Source of the DNA: JAQBQB01 sp963757185
GTDB lineage: Bacteria; Gemmatimonadota; Gemmatimonadetes; Gemmatimonadales; Gemmatimonadaceae
Direction: 5' to 3'
Length of the DNA stretch: 64,000 nucleotides
Assembly (NCBI GenBank): GCA_963757185.1
Contig: CAVWQI010000002.1
Coordinates: 1 to 64,000, forward strand
Of the stretch, positions 17,036 through 26,117 are shown one piece after another. The translations under genes and the position numbers were made by a program. Within the stretch, counting starts at the first letter, position 1; each line of letters opens with the position of its first letter. The notes beneath the pieces are model-generated. The model searched no databases and was not told the DNA's origin. It saw only the letters and a program-made list of their open reading frames with translations.

Positions 17036-19126
17036 TCAGAGGATCGTGAGGTTCGCCAGGTAGTCCTCGAGCTCTTTTCGCGCGGCGTCACGCTTGGTCG
17101 TGAGCGCGTCGCGATCGGTGTGCAGCGACTCGAGCTGCGATTCCTGTTCGTTCAGCTTCGTGAGCAGCCGCTGGTAGTACTGCGTCGTGTTCGACACCGT
17201 CTTCATGTTCTCTCTCATCCTACCTTGTTCTGCCGTAATCCCATTGATGTCCTGCGTGCGCGCGGCGATTTGGCGGTCGAGGTCGGTCACGGCGTTCTTG
17301 AGCGTGATGGCCTTGGCGATGGCGTCGCGGACCTTGGCCGGGATCGAGCCGTTGCGCTGATAGACGAGCAACACGCTGACGTCCATCGGCAGCATCGCCA
17401 GTGATTCGCTCCGGACCGACTCCTCCTTCACCGCGAGCGTCGCCAGTTTGTGCGCGGGCGCTTCGCCCTTGAAGCGGTAGACCGCGGGCGTGGTTTCGAG
17501 CGGCTTGGGCGTGTCGACCAGCGTCCAGCCGGAGCGCACGGGATGCTCGATGATGATCGCCTTGTCTTTGTCGCTCTTGTTCTCGAGCGCGTAGGACTTT
17601 GTTGATTCGACGTGCGTGTCGACCCAGAGCATGCCCTTGATGATCCTGGCGGTCGTCACCCTGGCGTCGCTCGACAACCACTTGGTCGAGGCGAGCGTCT
17701 CGAGGTCGACTCCGTAGCTGAGCAGGCGGTCCTGGCCGGGCGGAACGTCGTCGATGCGCGCGTCGCCGGCGTAGCCGCCGTCCATCACGGTGAGCGGCCC
17801 CTGGAGCAGATGCTTACCGCTCGTGTTTTTCATGCGGACGCCGTTCAGCGGGTGGCTGCCGAGCACGTTTTCGTTGTAGATCGACAGCCGCTCGACCTGG
17901 ACGCTGTCGTTCACGATGGGCAGCATGGCGGACTTGTGGCGCGCGAGCGTGACGTTGCCGACGGCATACTGAAACAGCTCGCCCATAGCGCCCGACGTAC
18001 CGAGCGCTTGAACCGATGCCATCGCGTCGAGATCTCTCTCCTCGTCCTTGCCCGCGACGACGACTTCGCTAAGCGCCAGGGCCACAGGACGACCGTTGGC
18101 GTCGTAGCCGATCCGGCGGCCTCCTTGGCCGGCGTCCTGGTAGATGGTCGAGCCTAACGTACGTTTGAGAGCGGTCGCCGGCGCGGGTGAGGCCGCGGGG
18201 GCGAAGGCGATCGAGTCCGCGATCGACATCGCGGCGTCGTAGCGCTGCGGCGCGAGCCCGGCCCACAGCTCGGGGCGCACGACCGGCCGCGTCGCGTAGA
18301 GCGGCCGATAGAGATCCATGGTGAAAGACACGGGCCGTCCGCTCACCAGTGAGAGCGACACGTTGTTCCAGTCGCTCTCCGTCTGATTGTCGACCATCGC
18401 CCAGCCTTGGAGAAACGCCGCGCTCTTGTCGCCGAGCAGCAGTCGGTAGCTCGTCTTCCACACCGGCGTCTCGACGACGTAGCCGATGCGCACGTGGCGG
18501 TCGCCGGTGCCGGCGAAGTTGATTGTCACCGGCTTCTTGTCCTGGTCGCGCGCCTGGACGAGCGCCGTGAGCGCCTTGGTCAGCTCGTCCTGGAGTTGGG
18601 GATCGTCGAGCGTGAGGCTGGCGATCGACGGCAGCTCGATCGACCGAATGGAGGCGCCGGTCAGAAGGTTGAGGACCGGAACTTCGACGGGCTCCTCGCC
18701 GCGCTCGGGCGCCTTTTGTCGCCGCTCGACTCCAAGGATCGTGCCGGTCAGGTGTTCGGCCTGAACCGCGATCGTGACGCGTGCGCCGCGGAGCTGGTTG
18801 AGGAGGTCCGCGAGACTCGGGTTCCGGGTGATGTCGACCTGGAAGCTCCTGAGGGTCTTGTCGAGAGGATCCTGCGACGGGTACGTGATCGCGCCGACGC
18901 GCCCGCCGTCCTGGTCTTGCAAGACGAGCGACTTGAGGATGTCGTTGATCTGGCTCGTCTTGAACCGCAGCTCGGTGGACGCGTTGCCGCGGACGCTGCC
19001 GGCGTGCTCGAAGTAGCCGACGCCGGACGAGAAGAGCATGACTTTCGTGACGGGAACGCTCTGCGCCCCCGAAATACCGAACGCGGTCAACAACACCGCG
19101 AGTGCGGTTCGCAATTGCGCGCGCAT
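17036..19126 (-). CDS. DUF4139 domain-containing exported protein
   Basis: This 696-aa protein has a signal peptide (MRAQLRTALAVLLTAFGISG, cleavage near AQS). It then has text typical of DUF4139 proteins: TKVMLFSSGVGYFEHAG, LKSLVLQDQDGG, VTINFAGTGDRHVRIGYVVE and VWKTSYRLLLG. The C-terminal about 80 residues (from DLDRQIAARTQDI to the end) form a coiled coil. Function of the family is not established. ATG 19126 is selected because it starts the signal peptide and is preceded by GGAGACGAGG; an upstream ATG at 19183 would add a non-signal extension. Confidence 0.85.
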   Translation of the reverse strand: MRAQLRTALAVLLTAFGISGAQSVPVTKVMLFSSGVGYFEHAGSVRGNASTELRFKTSQINDILKSLVLQDQDGGRVGAITYPSQDPLDKTLRSFQVDITRNPSLADLLNQLRGARVTIAVQAEHLTGTILGVERRQKAPERGEEPVEVPVLNLLTGASIRSIELPSIASLTLDDPQLQDELTKALTALVQARDQDKKPVTINFAGTGDRHVRIGYVVETPVWKTSYRLLLGDKSAAFLQGWAMVDNQTESDWNNVSLSLVSGRPVSFTMDLYRPLYATRPVVRPELWAGLAPQRYDAAMSIADSIAFAPAASPAPATALKRTLGSTIYQDAGQGGRRIGYDANGRPVALALSEVVVAGKDEERDLDAMASVQALGTSGAMGELFQYAVGNVTLARHKSAMLPIVNDSVQVERLSIYNENVLGSHPLNGVRMKNTSGKHLLQGPLTVMDGGYAGDARIDDVPPGQDRLLSYGVDLETLASTKWLSSDARVTTARIIKGMLWVDTHVESTKSYALENKSDKDKAIIIEHPVRSGWTLVDTPKPLETTPAVYRFKGEAPAHKLATLAVKEESVRSESLAMLPMDVSVLLVYQRNGSIPAKVRDAIAKAITLKNAVTDLDRQIAARTQDINGITAEQGRMRENMKTVSNTTQYYQRLLTKLNEQESQLESLHTDRDALTTKRDAARKELEDYLANLTIL

Positions 19127-19290
19127 CTGGGCCTCGTCTCCAGTAGATACTATTGCAACTTCACATATGGCCGGTTTGGCCACATCTCCCTGGGAGACGC
19201 GCGGGGGAGAGTTACTTGCACACGGGCAATTGAAACATTGTGTGCCGGGAGGGCCGCCCGCCGGCTTCGATTGGCGGTCGAAAAAAACTC

Positions 19291-19382
19291 AACGCAGATG
19301 ACGCAGACCTTGAAAAGCGATCCCGCAGATTGGTTTGTCGTTATCTGCGGGATCGTCGTTCCAAGTCTGCGTCATCTGCGTT
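19291..19382. repeat. Nested hairpin element C2
   Basis: Outer arms AACGCAGATGACGCAGAC (19291–19308) and its exact reverse complement (19365–19382) enclose GATCCCGCAGAT (19319–19330) and ATCTGCGGGATC (19343–19354). This is the same nested plan as C1, with a left flank containing GCCGGCTTCGATTGGCG. It lies upstream of the DUF4139 gene, in a 543-bp gap shared with element A2. Nothing else is seen in that gap. Confidence 0.85.
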
Positions 19383-19433
19383 CAATTTTCTTGCACAGCA
19401 CAGTGGCCGTTCTCGCCGTGTCGCGGCGGGTCT

Positions 19434-19632
19434 GGCATCAACAATTGGGACACGGAAACAAACGGTGCACAGACCGAAACAGACGGATGAAAGCTTTGGG
19501 GAACTGCCTCGGGGAGGAGACTCGCGCCGCGAGCCGCGACCCCGATGCGTGTGCAGGTTCCAAAGCATTTGCAGTCTTCCGTTTGTTTCCGTTTTTTCCC
19601 GTTTGTGTTCCGTGTCCCAAATCGTTATGGCC
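19434..19632. repeat. Fold-back element A2
   Basis: The left arm starts near 19434 and includes TTGGGACACGGAAACAAACG (19445–19464). The right arm ends in GTGTCCCAAATCGTTATGGCC-type sequence at 19632, with two TCCGTTTGTTTCC-like sub-repeats. Its core carries GGATGAAAGCTTTGGGGAAC and CTCGGGG, shared with A3 and A1. Confidence 0.8.
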
Positions 19633-19669
19633 AGCACCGGCGCACCGGACTTTCCACGCCACACCGGAA

Positions 19670-20956
19670 TCACTTCCGATAAACGATTTTCCAGATGCGC
19701 CCGCCCTTGTCGTCCGTGAGATACAGGGCTCCGTCGGGTCCTTGGGCGAGGCCGACAGCGCGATGGGCGGCGCCGGTTGGCGAAAGCGCGCCGCCGGCGA
19801 GTCCGGTCGCGAACGGCGTGTAGTTCGTGGCCTGGCCGTCCTTGAAGTGCAAGAAGATCACTTCGTAGCCGTCCTCGGGCATCGGACGGCGGAAGGACGA
19901 ACCATGGAAAGCGATGAAGGCGCCGCCTTTGTACTCGGCGGGGAACATCGACCCCGTATAGAACAGGATCGACATCGGCGACCAGTGCGCGGGGAAGGTC
20001 ACCAGCGGCTGGATCATGCGGTCGCAGCGTTCCGTGCTCCGGCCGTCGCCGCCGTACTCGGGCGCGAGCTTGCGTTCGTCCTTTAGATAATCGTAATAGC
20101 AGTACGGCCAACCGAAGTCGGCGCGGGAGGACGCGACGCGGACCATCTCTTCACCGGCCGCTTCCGCCGCCTCCGCTTCGGAATAGAAGGCCGGCCATCC
20201 CTCGTGCAGCCCGTCCCGGCCGTGCGACACGGCGACGAGCGCCGAGTCGGCGGGATTCACGGCCAGGGCGACGGCGTTGTGGAGGCCGGTCGCGATGCGG
20301 GTGCCGTTGGCCAGCGTCTGGTGCGGCGGGTCGAGCTTGAATTTCCAGATGCCGCCGCTCGTCTCGAGCTCGGGACACGGATTCGCCCCCGCCGCCGACG
20401 CGGACGAATCTTTGCTCGACGCGCAGCCGTTCGAGTTGGCGCCGATGTTGACGAGCAGATTCCCCCTGAAGTCGATCGCCAGGCTGTGCGACGGGATCGG
20501 CCGCTCGGCCAGTCCGGCGATCATCGTGTCGACGCGGCCGCGTGTGCCGAGCTTCGCCGTCAGGTGGAAGCGGAGGACCTGGTCGCCGGTCGACGCGATG
20601 AGCGTCGAGTCGCTCTGAAGCGCCACGCCGTGGACTCCCGTTTCGCCGAAGCGCGCGCTCAGGTCGGCGTGGCCGTCCTTGTTGGTGTCGCGCAACGCGA
20701 GCACGCCGCCCGGCACGCGCCGCTGGTCGACGATGCCGACGTAGACGTCGCCGTTCGAGCGCACGACGATGTGCCGCGCGGGGCCGACGGTGTCGGCGAA
20801 GACGAGCGCGCAGAAGCCGGGAGGGAGCGTGATGCTCGCGTCGCAGGCGGCGTCGGTGGACGGCTTGGCGTGAGAGGCGCAGGCGGCAAGTAGAAAGACG
20901 CTGGACAGCTGGACGGCTGGACGGCTGGACAGCCAGCGAACAGCGCGGCGGACCAC
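19670..20956 (-). CDS. Sorbosone-dehydrogenase-like / PQQ-dependent sugar dehydrogenase-family lipoprotein
   Basis: About 428 aa from GTG 20956. The N-terminus is VVRRAVRWLSSRPAVQLSSV, followed by the lipobox LLAAC. The body is a beta-propeller of the soluble glucose/sorbosone dehydrogenase type, with LPPGFCALVFAD, GDVYVGIVDQ, HSLAIDFRGNLLVNIGANSN, ATGLHNAVALAVNP and FGWPYCYYDY. The C-terminus carries AQGPDGALYLTDDKGGRIWK. Such proteins oxidise sugars with PQQ or are uncharacterised. The signal-peptide region is encoded by part of an octamer repeat (20901–20938), so the start is less certain than the rest. Confidence 0.8.
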   Translation of the reverse strand: MVRRAVRWLSSRPAVQLSSVFLLAACASHAKPSTDAACDASITLPPGFCALVFADTVGPARHIVVRSNGDVYVGIVDQRRVPGGVLALRDTNKDGHADLSARFGETGVHGVALQSDSTLIASTGDQVLRFHLTAKLGTRGRVDTMIAGLAERPIPSHSLAIDFRGNLLVNIGANSNGCASSKDSSASAAGANPCPELETSGGIWKFKLDPPHQTLANGTRIATGLHNAVALAVNPADSALVAVSHGRDGLHEGWPAFYSEAEAAEAAGEEMVRVASSRADFGWPYCYYDYLKDERKLAPEYGGDGRSTERCDRMIQPLVTFPAHWSPMSILFYTGSMFPAEYKGGAFIAFHGSSFRRPMPEDGYEVIFLHFKDGQATNYTPFATGLAGGALSPTGAAHRAVGLAQGPDGALYLTDDKGGRIWKIVYRK

Positions 20957-21033
20957 GCCACGGTTCGCCGTTGCCGTCAAGCCGACAAGCCGTCTAGCCG
21001 TCCAGCCGTCCACCTGTCCAGCCGTCCAGCCGC
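20901..21033. repeat. Octamer fold-back element E2
   Basis: The left arm (20901–20938) contains copies close to TGGACGGC and TGGACAGC. The right arm (20985–21031) contains the inverse copies GCCGTCCA, GCCGTCTA and CCTGTCCA. The period is 8 bp and the two arms are complementary, so the whole can fold back. The left arm overlaps the N-terminal coding part of the gene ending at 19670. Confidence 0.8.
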
Positions 21034-21036
21034 CTT

Positions 21037-24000
21037 TCAGAAGTACACCCCCGTCACGACGTACACTTGCACCGCGCTCTGTCCGAACAATGCACGATTG
21101 TAGGTCGGCGCGACGACACCTAAACGGAATCGATACGGCGAGTCCCACGAGAGCACGCCGAGGTTGACGTTGAGCTCCGCGCCGGCCGAGGCAATCTCTA
21201 TGCGCTTGGTGAGGAGCGGGTCGAAGCTATTGCAGACCTCGCGCCCCGGGGCGACGTTCGGGCACCACGCTGAGCCGACGTCGGAGAAGAGCGTGAGCGA
21301 GGTCCGATCCAGAAAGAACGGCAGAATTCCCGGCGCGTCGCCGACCATCCACAGCGGCGTACGATACTCGGCCGAGCCCGTGAACGCGCGCGTGCCGAAG
21401 AGCGTGCCCGACGGGAACCCTCGCACGGGAAAAGTCGAGCGACCCTCGCCGACGGTGTAGCCAGGCACGATCTGGATAGTACCACCGCTGATTCCGCCGA
21501 CGTCGTAGTAGCCGGCGGCGTTGACGTCGGCCCAACCCACGGCGCCGCGCAAGGCGAGCACGTGGTGCGAGAAACCGGGGAGATCGAGCGACTTGTACAG
21601 CGAAAGAATTCCGACCGTGCTGAGACTGCCACCCCCCTGTCCCGCCGGTCCGCTGCGCAGCCGATCGCGCAGAGTCGCATTGAACTGAATGCCGTCCTCA
21701 GGCGAGATGCTGAACGCCGGACGCTGGTAGTTCGCATAGCCGAGCGCGGCGGTAAGGGTCGGGAAGGTCGGACTTCCCAACTCACCCGCTGTGTCGAGCT
21801 CGGAGAGTGGGACCGGGGCGTTGGTGGAATGCGAGCGGGCTTCGACGCCGAATCCGCCTGAGACCGAAAGCGCCGATCGCACGCGCTGGCGGAGCCATGT
21901 CGCGAGGAAGTCGGCCTCACGCGTGCGGCGGAACACTTCGCCGATGATCGGGCGGCCCGGATCACGCGAGAAGACGCCGCCGAGCGTCTGCCAGTCCTGA
22001 AAGGCGTCGACCGACAAGATCGGGAGACCGAGGCCGGCGTACTGGTATGAGACTTCTCCAACGACGCCGGTCTTGTTGGTCGGGAATTGGAGCGTCGCCT
22101 GCATCGAGTGGCGTCCGATGACATCGTTGCCGGTCGTGGTGAGCCCGAACCGGTAGCCGCCGTCGATGCCGGGGTTGACCACCGGCAGCCAGTAGCGCGG
22201 ATAGAACGAGCGCCACGCGTGATACGGGCCGACTCGTCCCGTGTCGTCGGTGATGAGCGGAGCGACGCCGGCGTGCGGAAGTGTGTCGCGGTAGTCGGGG
22301 ACGGGCGTTCCCGACGACGGTTCGTAGTTGCCGACGCCGAGGTGGTAGCCGTCGATCCGGAAGGCGACCGCCGTCGCGCGTCGGCCACTCGGCGACGGCA
22401 CCGCGTCGAAGGCGCCGGTGGTGACGTCGCTCAAGCGGCGCGTCGACGCTTCGTCGAACGTACGCGCGTCGGCGAAGCGCTCGACGTAGATCTGGGTCGC
22501 GCCGTCGCGATCGGAGCTGTACATGATGCCGGTGTCGCCCGGCAGCCAGCTCGGCGCCGATTCGATCGAACGTCCGCTGGAGACGATGTGCACGATGCGG
22601 CCGAGCGTGTCGATGACGACGATCTGCGACACGTTGCCGCGCAGCCAGTGCGACGCGACGATGCGGTCGCCCGAGTGCGACCACTCAGGTTCGGTCCACC
22701 ATTCGTCGAAGCTGCCGCCGGTGAGCGGTGTGATCGCTTTGCCGTCGGGCGAGACGCGGACGAGACGCGTGATGCCGGGAAGGATCTGGGCGGCGACGAT
22801 GGCGCCGTCGGCGCGGACGTCGGGGTGCGTGAGCCGCTTGTCGAACGTGAGCCGTTGCTCTTTTCTGCCGCGCTGCACGAAGAGGTCGGAGCGCTCCTGA
22901 TATGGATTCACGAACTCGATCTGCGAGTACAGCAGATCGCCGTTCGCGAGCAGAAGATTGGGAGTGCTGCCATTGCGCCGACCGATTCGGTGACGCGCCC
23001 CCGACGTGTCGACGCGATAGGCGCCAAACGTTTGTTTTCCCGGCCCCCCGCTATATAAAATTGCCGAGTCGCCGACCCAGCGCGGATCGAACGCATAGGG
23101 ACCGTCGCGCGTGAGCTGTCGCCACGCCTGGAGCGGGCGGGCGCCGGGCTCGCGAATCGTGCGCGCGATCGAGTCGCGAAACTCGCCCCAGGCTTTCGAG
23201 AACGAGACGCCGAAACCGCTGCGCGCAGGAGGGTTCAGCAAATACGGAATGAGATATTTGCTCTCGGCCTCGACGAATTTTCGTATGGACGTATCGCCGC
23301 GCGTCTTCGCGAGATAGTCCATGAAAAGCGAACCGTACGCATAAGCCGCTTCGCCGAACGGGTAGCGGCCCTGTCCCAGGCTCCACGCGCCGAGGTGCGG
23401 AAAGGCGCCGTCGATTGTCGACGAGCGAGCGATCATGCGGTGCTCGGACCCTTGGACGCGCCCCGCGCCGGCCAGGTTCGACTCTTCGTAGACCGCCATG
23501 CCCTCGAGGAGCCACGAGGGGGCGTAGAGATTCGGGAAGGTCGGCGCGGCGCGGCCGAAGATGTGCTGGCTCAGCGCCCAGATGCCGCGCGTGCGATCGA
23601 GCTGGAAGATGTGCGTGAGCTCATGCGTGATCACCATCTGCGTCCAATCGTTCGTGTAGCGAAGCGCGCTTTCGTCCACGGGCGGATTGGCGTAGACGAT
23701 GATGCGGTTCGTCGGGAACGGTGATGCGGATCCGTTGGAGAAGTCGACGTCGTCGCTGAGCGTGACGTCGATCATGCCGCGCGGCGGGTGCATCTCGCGC
23801 GAGAGCTGGTCGTACGCGCGCTCGGCGTCGGCGGCGAGTCGGCGGGCCAGCGGCTCGAGCGGCGGGGTGAAGTTGACGCGGAAGTGGTGCGTGGTGAGCG
23901 TGCGCCAGGTGAGGTAGGGGGCCTGGGCGCGCGCGGCGCTCGCAATGAGCGCGATGGCGAGGGCAAATGCGGCCGCGCGCAGCTTGACGGCGTGACGGCG

Positions 24001-24057
24001 TGACGGCTTGACGGCCGGCTTGCTGTCTAGCCGTCCGGCTGCCCAGCCGTCTAGCAC
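21037..24057 (-). CDS. HExxH peptidase–propeller–outer-membrane barrel fusion protein
   Basis: About 1006 aa from GTG 24057, six bases after the stop of the upstream amidase gene. A signal segment (LRAAAFALAIALIASAARAQ) follows a repeat-encoded n-region. Residues about 50–330 form a gluzincin-like metallopeptidase domain with MVITHELTHIFQLD (HELTH at about 145–149) and LEGMAVYEES as the likely third-ligand glutamate. About 330–640 is a TolB/PD40-like propeller (SPDGKAITPLTGG, SGRSIESAPSWLPGDTGIMY). About 660–1006 has beta-barrel text of the BamA/Omp85 surface-antigen type, ending aromatic (TGVYF). It probably sits in the outer membrane with the peptidase outside or in the periplasm. Substrate unknown. 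Confidence 0.85.
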   Translation of the reverse strand: MLDGWAAGRLDSKPAVKPSRRHAVKLRAAAFALAIALIASAARAQAPYLTWRTLTTHHFRVNFTPPLEPLARRLAADAERAYDQLSREMHPPRGMIDVTLSDDVDFSNGSASPFPTNRIIVYANPPVDESALRYTNDWTQMVITHELTHIFQLDRTRGIWALSQHIFGRAAPTFPNLYAPSWLLEGMAVYEESNLAGAGRVQGSEHRMIARSSTIDGAFPHLGAWSLGQGRYPFGEAAYAYGSLFMDYLAKTRGDTSIRKFVEAESKYLIPYLLNPPARSGFGVSFSKAWGEFRDSIARTIREPGARPLQAWRQLTRDGPYAFDPRWVGDSAILYSGGPGKQTFGAYRVDTSGARHRIGRRNGSTPNLLLANGDLLYSQIEFVNPYQERSDLFVQRGRKEQRLTFDKRLTHPDVRADGAIVAAQILPGITRLVRVSPDGKAITPLTGGSFDEWWTEPEWSHSGDRIVASHWLRGNVSQIVVIDTLGRIVHIVSSGRSIESAPSWLPGDTGIMYSSDRDGATQIYVERFADARTFDEASTRRLSDVTTGAFDAVPSPSGRRATAVAFRIDGYHLGVGNYEPSSGTPVPDYRDTLPHAGVAPLITDDTGRVGPYHAWRSFYPRYWLPVVNPGIDGGYRFGLTTTGNDVIGRHSMQATLQFPTNKTGVVGEVSYQYAGLGLPILSVDAFQDWQTLGGVFSRDPGRPIIGEVFRRTREADFLATWLRQRVRSALSVSGGFGVEARSHSTNAPVPLSELDTAGELGSPTFPTLTAALGYANYQRPAFSISPEDGIQFNATLRDRLRSGPAGQGGGSLSTVGILSLYKSLDLPGFSHHVLALRGAVGWADVNAAGYYDVGGISGGTIQIVPGYTVGEGRSTFPVRGFPSGTLFGTRAFTGSAEYRTPLWMVGDAPGILPFFLDRTSLTLFSDVGSAWCPNVAPGREVCNSFDPLLTKRIEIASAGAELNVNLGVLSWDSPYRFRLGVVAPTYNRALFGQSAVQVYVVTGVYF
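23982..24055. repeat. Octamer fold-back element E4
   Basis: The left arm (23982–24015) has four copies near TTGACGGC / GTGACGGC. The right arm (24022–24054) has CTAGCCGTC-type inverse copies. The repeat lies entirely within the predicted N-terminal coding region of the peptidase–barrel gene and would encode its n-region. Confidence 0.75.
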
Positions 24058-24062
24058 GCTTC

Positions 24063-25940
24063 TCACTGCGCGATCGATCTGAAGTACGCCTCTATTCCAT
24101 CCGCGACGCCGCGAGCGTAGCGCTCCTGGAATTCCGGCGTCTTGAGCGCGTTCTCCTGCTCGGGGATCATCAAGAACGCGCCCTCGCAGATGAGCGCCGG
24201 CATCCACGTGGTGCGGCCGATGGCGATGTTCTGATAGTGGACGCCGAGGTCGCGAAGACCCATCTCGCCTTCCATGCCGGACTGCACGAGGCGGGCGAGG
24301 GGTTCGGTCTGGGGATGGAAGAAGAGAGTGCTCGTGCCGACGTTCGGAAAGGGATCGACGCCGTCGCCGAACGCGTTGAGATGAATCGAGACGAGCGCCG
24401 CGGAGTTCGCGCGGCGCGCGATCACCGAGCGAAGGTGCAGGTCGACGGGATCCATCGTGGTCCGCGTCATCACGACGTGCGCGCCGCGCGACTCGAGGAT
24501 GTCGCGCAGCTTGAACGCGACGGGCAGCACGCCGGCCGCTTCGGTCAACCCGGTCGGGCCAATCGCGCCGCCGGGGGGATGCCCGGGATCGACGGTGATC
24601 GTGAGTCCCTCCAACGGACGCGCGGCCGAAATGCGCGGCGGACGTCGAAGACGCAGGACGAATCCGCGCGCGTCGGACAGCACCAGATAGCCGAACGGCG
24701 GACGCGAGAGCTCGATGTCGAGACGAATGCGATCCGACCCGACGGGAACCCAGTTGATGACGCGGATGAACGGCTCGTTCTGGAGATACTTGATCGTCTC
24801 CGGCGAGGCCTGAGTCCCGTAGAGCGTGAGCGCGACGTGTCGCGTATCCTGCTCGACCAAAAACGGCGGCGGCGACGAAATCGGCAGCACGAGATCCACC
24901 CACTCAGCGGCGCCCGTGACGGACATCGGGCCGATGGTGCGATGCGGAGCCGGGTAGCCGGGCGCGAGCTGCTTGACGCTCGTCGAGTCCACCCAGACCT
25001 CGAGCTGGGAGTCGAGTCGCACGCGCACGTTGTCGCCGACGCGGCCCGTCTCGAGGACGATCGTGCCGGGGACGAACATCCATTTGTACGTGCCGCCCGG
25101 CGTGGACCTGCCGATGACGTCGGCGTCTGTGTCGCGCTGAGCGATCGTGTCGCCGAGCATGACGAAGTGCGGAGGACGCGGCTCGTAGATCTTCGCCAGG
25201 TCCATGCGGATCGTCTCGCCGCCGCGAGAGACGATGAGCTGTCCGCCGTTCCGCAGGTCGACGGCGCGCACGTCGGTGGCGTAGAGGTTTCCGCCGAGGT
25301 AGACGAGCGGCTGATTCATTCCGTTGGTGACGACGGCGGCGTCGGCGTCGAGCGAGGCGCGCACGCTCACGCGAACCAGCTCGTCGTCGCGCAGCGCGCG
25401 ATATCCGCCGCGCGGCGACACGCTCGACGAGTCGATCGCGAGCCGGCCGGACGATAGATCTGGGCGCGGCGGCGGAACGCGGACGCGAATGATCGTGCGC
25501 GCGCTGTCGGTCGCGGTGCGCACGAACAGCTCGTAGCGCGGCGCGGTCGGCGGAGGCACCGGGAGGTACGCCAGGAACGCCCCGTTCGGGGCGACCGGGA
25601 CGGGCGTCCCATTTATTGTCAGGTCGGCGTGCCCGTTGCCGACCGAGCCGAAAATGAAGTTGGAGTCGCGAACGCTGATGGCCTCGTTGGCGGACGGGAA
25701 CTCCACCTTCACGGCGATCGGACCTTCCACCAGCGGGATTGGTGGGAGGGGTGCCGGGTGCGGAGAGACGTCTCGCGGAGCCACGGCCGCGGCCGGGGCG
25801 ACCGACGCCGGCGGATTGGTTGTCGGCGCCGCGGTTGGTTTGGCGGGCGCCGGGGCCGGCGGCTGAGTCCGCGGAGGCGAACTGCACGCCGCGGCGAGGC
25901 TCAGAATCGACGCGATCGAGATTAGGCGTACAGGTCGCAT
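24063..25940 (-). CDS. N-acetylmuramoyl-L-alanine amidase (Amidase_3) lipoprotein
   Basis: This 625-aa protein cleaves the bond between N-acetylmuramic acid and the peptide stem of peptidoglycan. It has a lipobox LAAAC at residues 16–20 and a proline/alanine-rich linker to about 70. A long middle region (75–420) has beta-rich segments resembling AMIN/SH3-like domains. The C-terminal Amidase_3 domain (about 435–625) contains TVDPGHPPGGAIGPTG (first zinc histidine), LTEAAGV (zinc glutamate), SIHLNAFG (second histidine) and ALICEGAFLM (catalytic glutamate). All expected zinc ligands are present. It is followed after a few bases by the peptidase–barrel gene and is divergent from the PP2C gene. 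Confidence 0.9.
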   Translation of the reverse strand: MRPVRLISIASILSLAAACSSPPRTQPPAPAPAKPTAAPTTNPPASVAPAAAVAPRDVSPHPAPLPPIPLVEGPIAVKVEFPSANEAISVRDSNFIFGSVGNGHADLTINGTPVPVAPNGAFLAYLPVPPPTAPRYELFVRTATDSARTIIRVRVPPPRPDLSSGRLAIDSSSVSPRGGYRALRDDELVRVSVRASLDADAAVVTNGMNQPLVYLGGNLYATDVRAVDLRNGGQLIVSRGGETIRMDLAKIYEPRPPHFVMLGDTIAQRDTDADVIGRSTPGGTYKWMFVPGTIVLETGRVGDNVRVRLDSQLEVWVDSTSVKQLAPGYPAPHRTIGPMSVTGAAEWVDLVLPISSPPPFLVEQDTRHVALTLYGTQASPETIKYLQNEPFIRVINWVPVGSDRIRLDIELSRPPFGYLVLSDARGFVLRLRRPPRISAARPLEGLTITVDPGHPPGGAIGPTGLTEAAGVLPVAFKLRDILESRGAHVVMTRTTMDPVDLHLRSVIARRANSAALVSIHLNAFGDGVDPFPNVGTSTLFFHPQTEPLARLVQSGMEGEMGLRDLGVHYQNIAIGRTTWMPALICEGAFLMIPEQENALKTPEFQERYARGVADGIEAYFRSIAQ

Positions 25941-26117
25941 GCGGAGGGAAAGGTATTCCGACCGGACGGGCGGACGGTAGGACGCTTCACACCATGTTCA
26001 GGACGTCGTGCAACATGCGGCGGTGCAATTGATTGACCACCCCCTCCCCGTCGGTCTATATTCGCCGGCCATGTATTCCCGCCCGCTCACCTCGCCGGTC
26101 AGTCGGCGACGGCGGCG

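Noticed and set aside
16617..17063. 148-codon open frame across elements C3 and A1
   Set aside because: It consists entirely of repeat sequence, and related frames in the other copies are broken differently.
20957..21148. Upstream extension of the sorbosone-dehydrogenase-like gene
   Set aside because: It would run through octamer repeat and the end of the neighbouring gene and would bury the signal peptide and lipobox.
24058..24903. N-terminal extension of the peptidase–barrel gene by nearly 280 residues
   Set aside because: The extra sequence lies antisense-frame over the amidase coding region and is arginine-rich shadow text; the signal peptide starts after GTG 24057.
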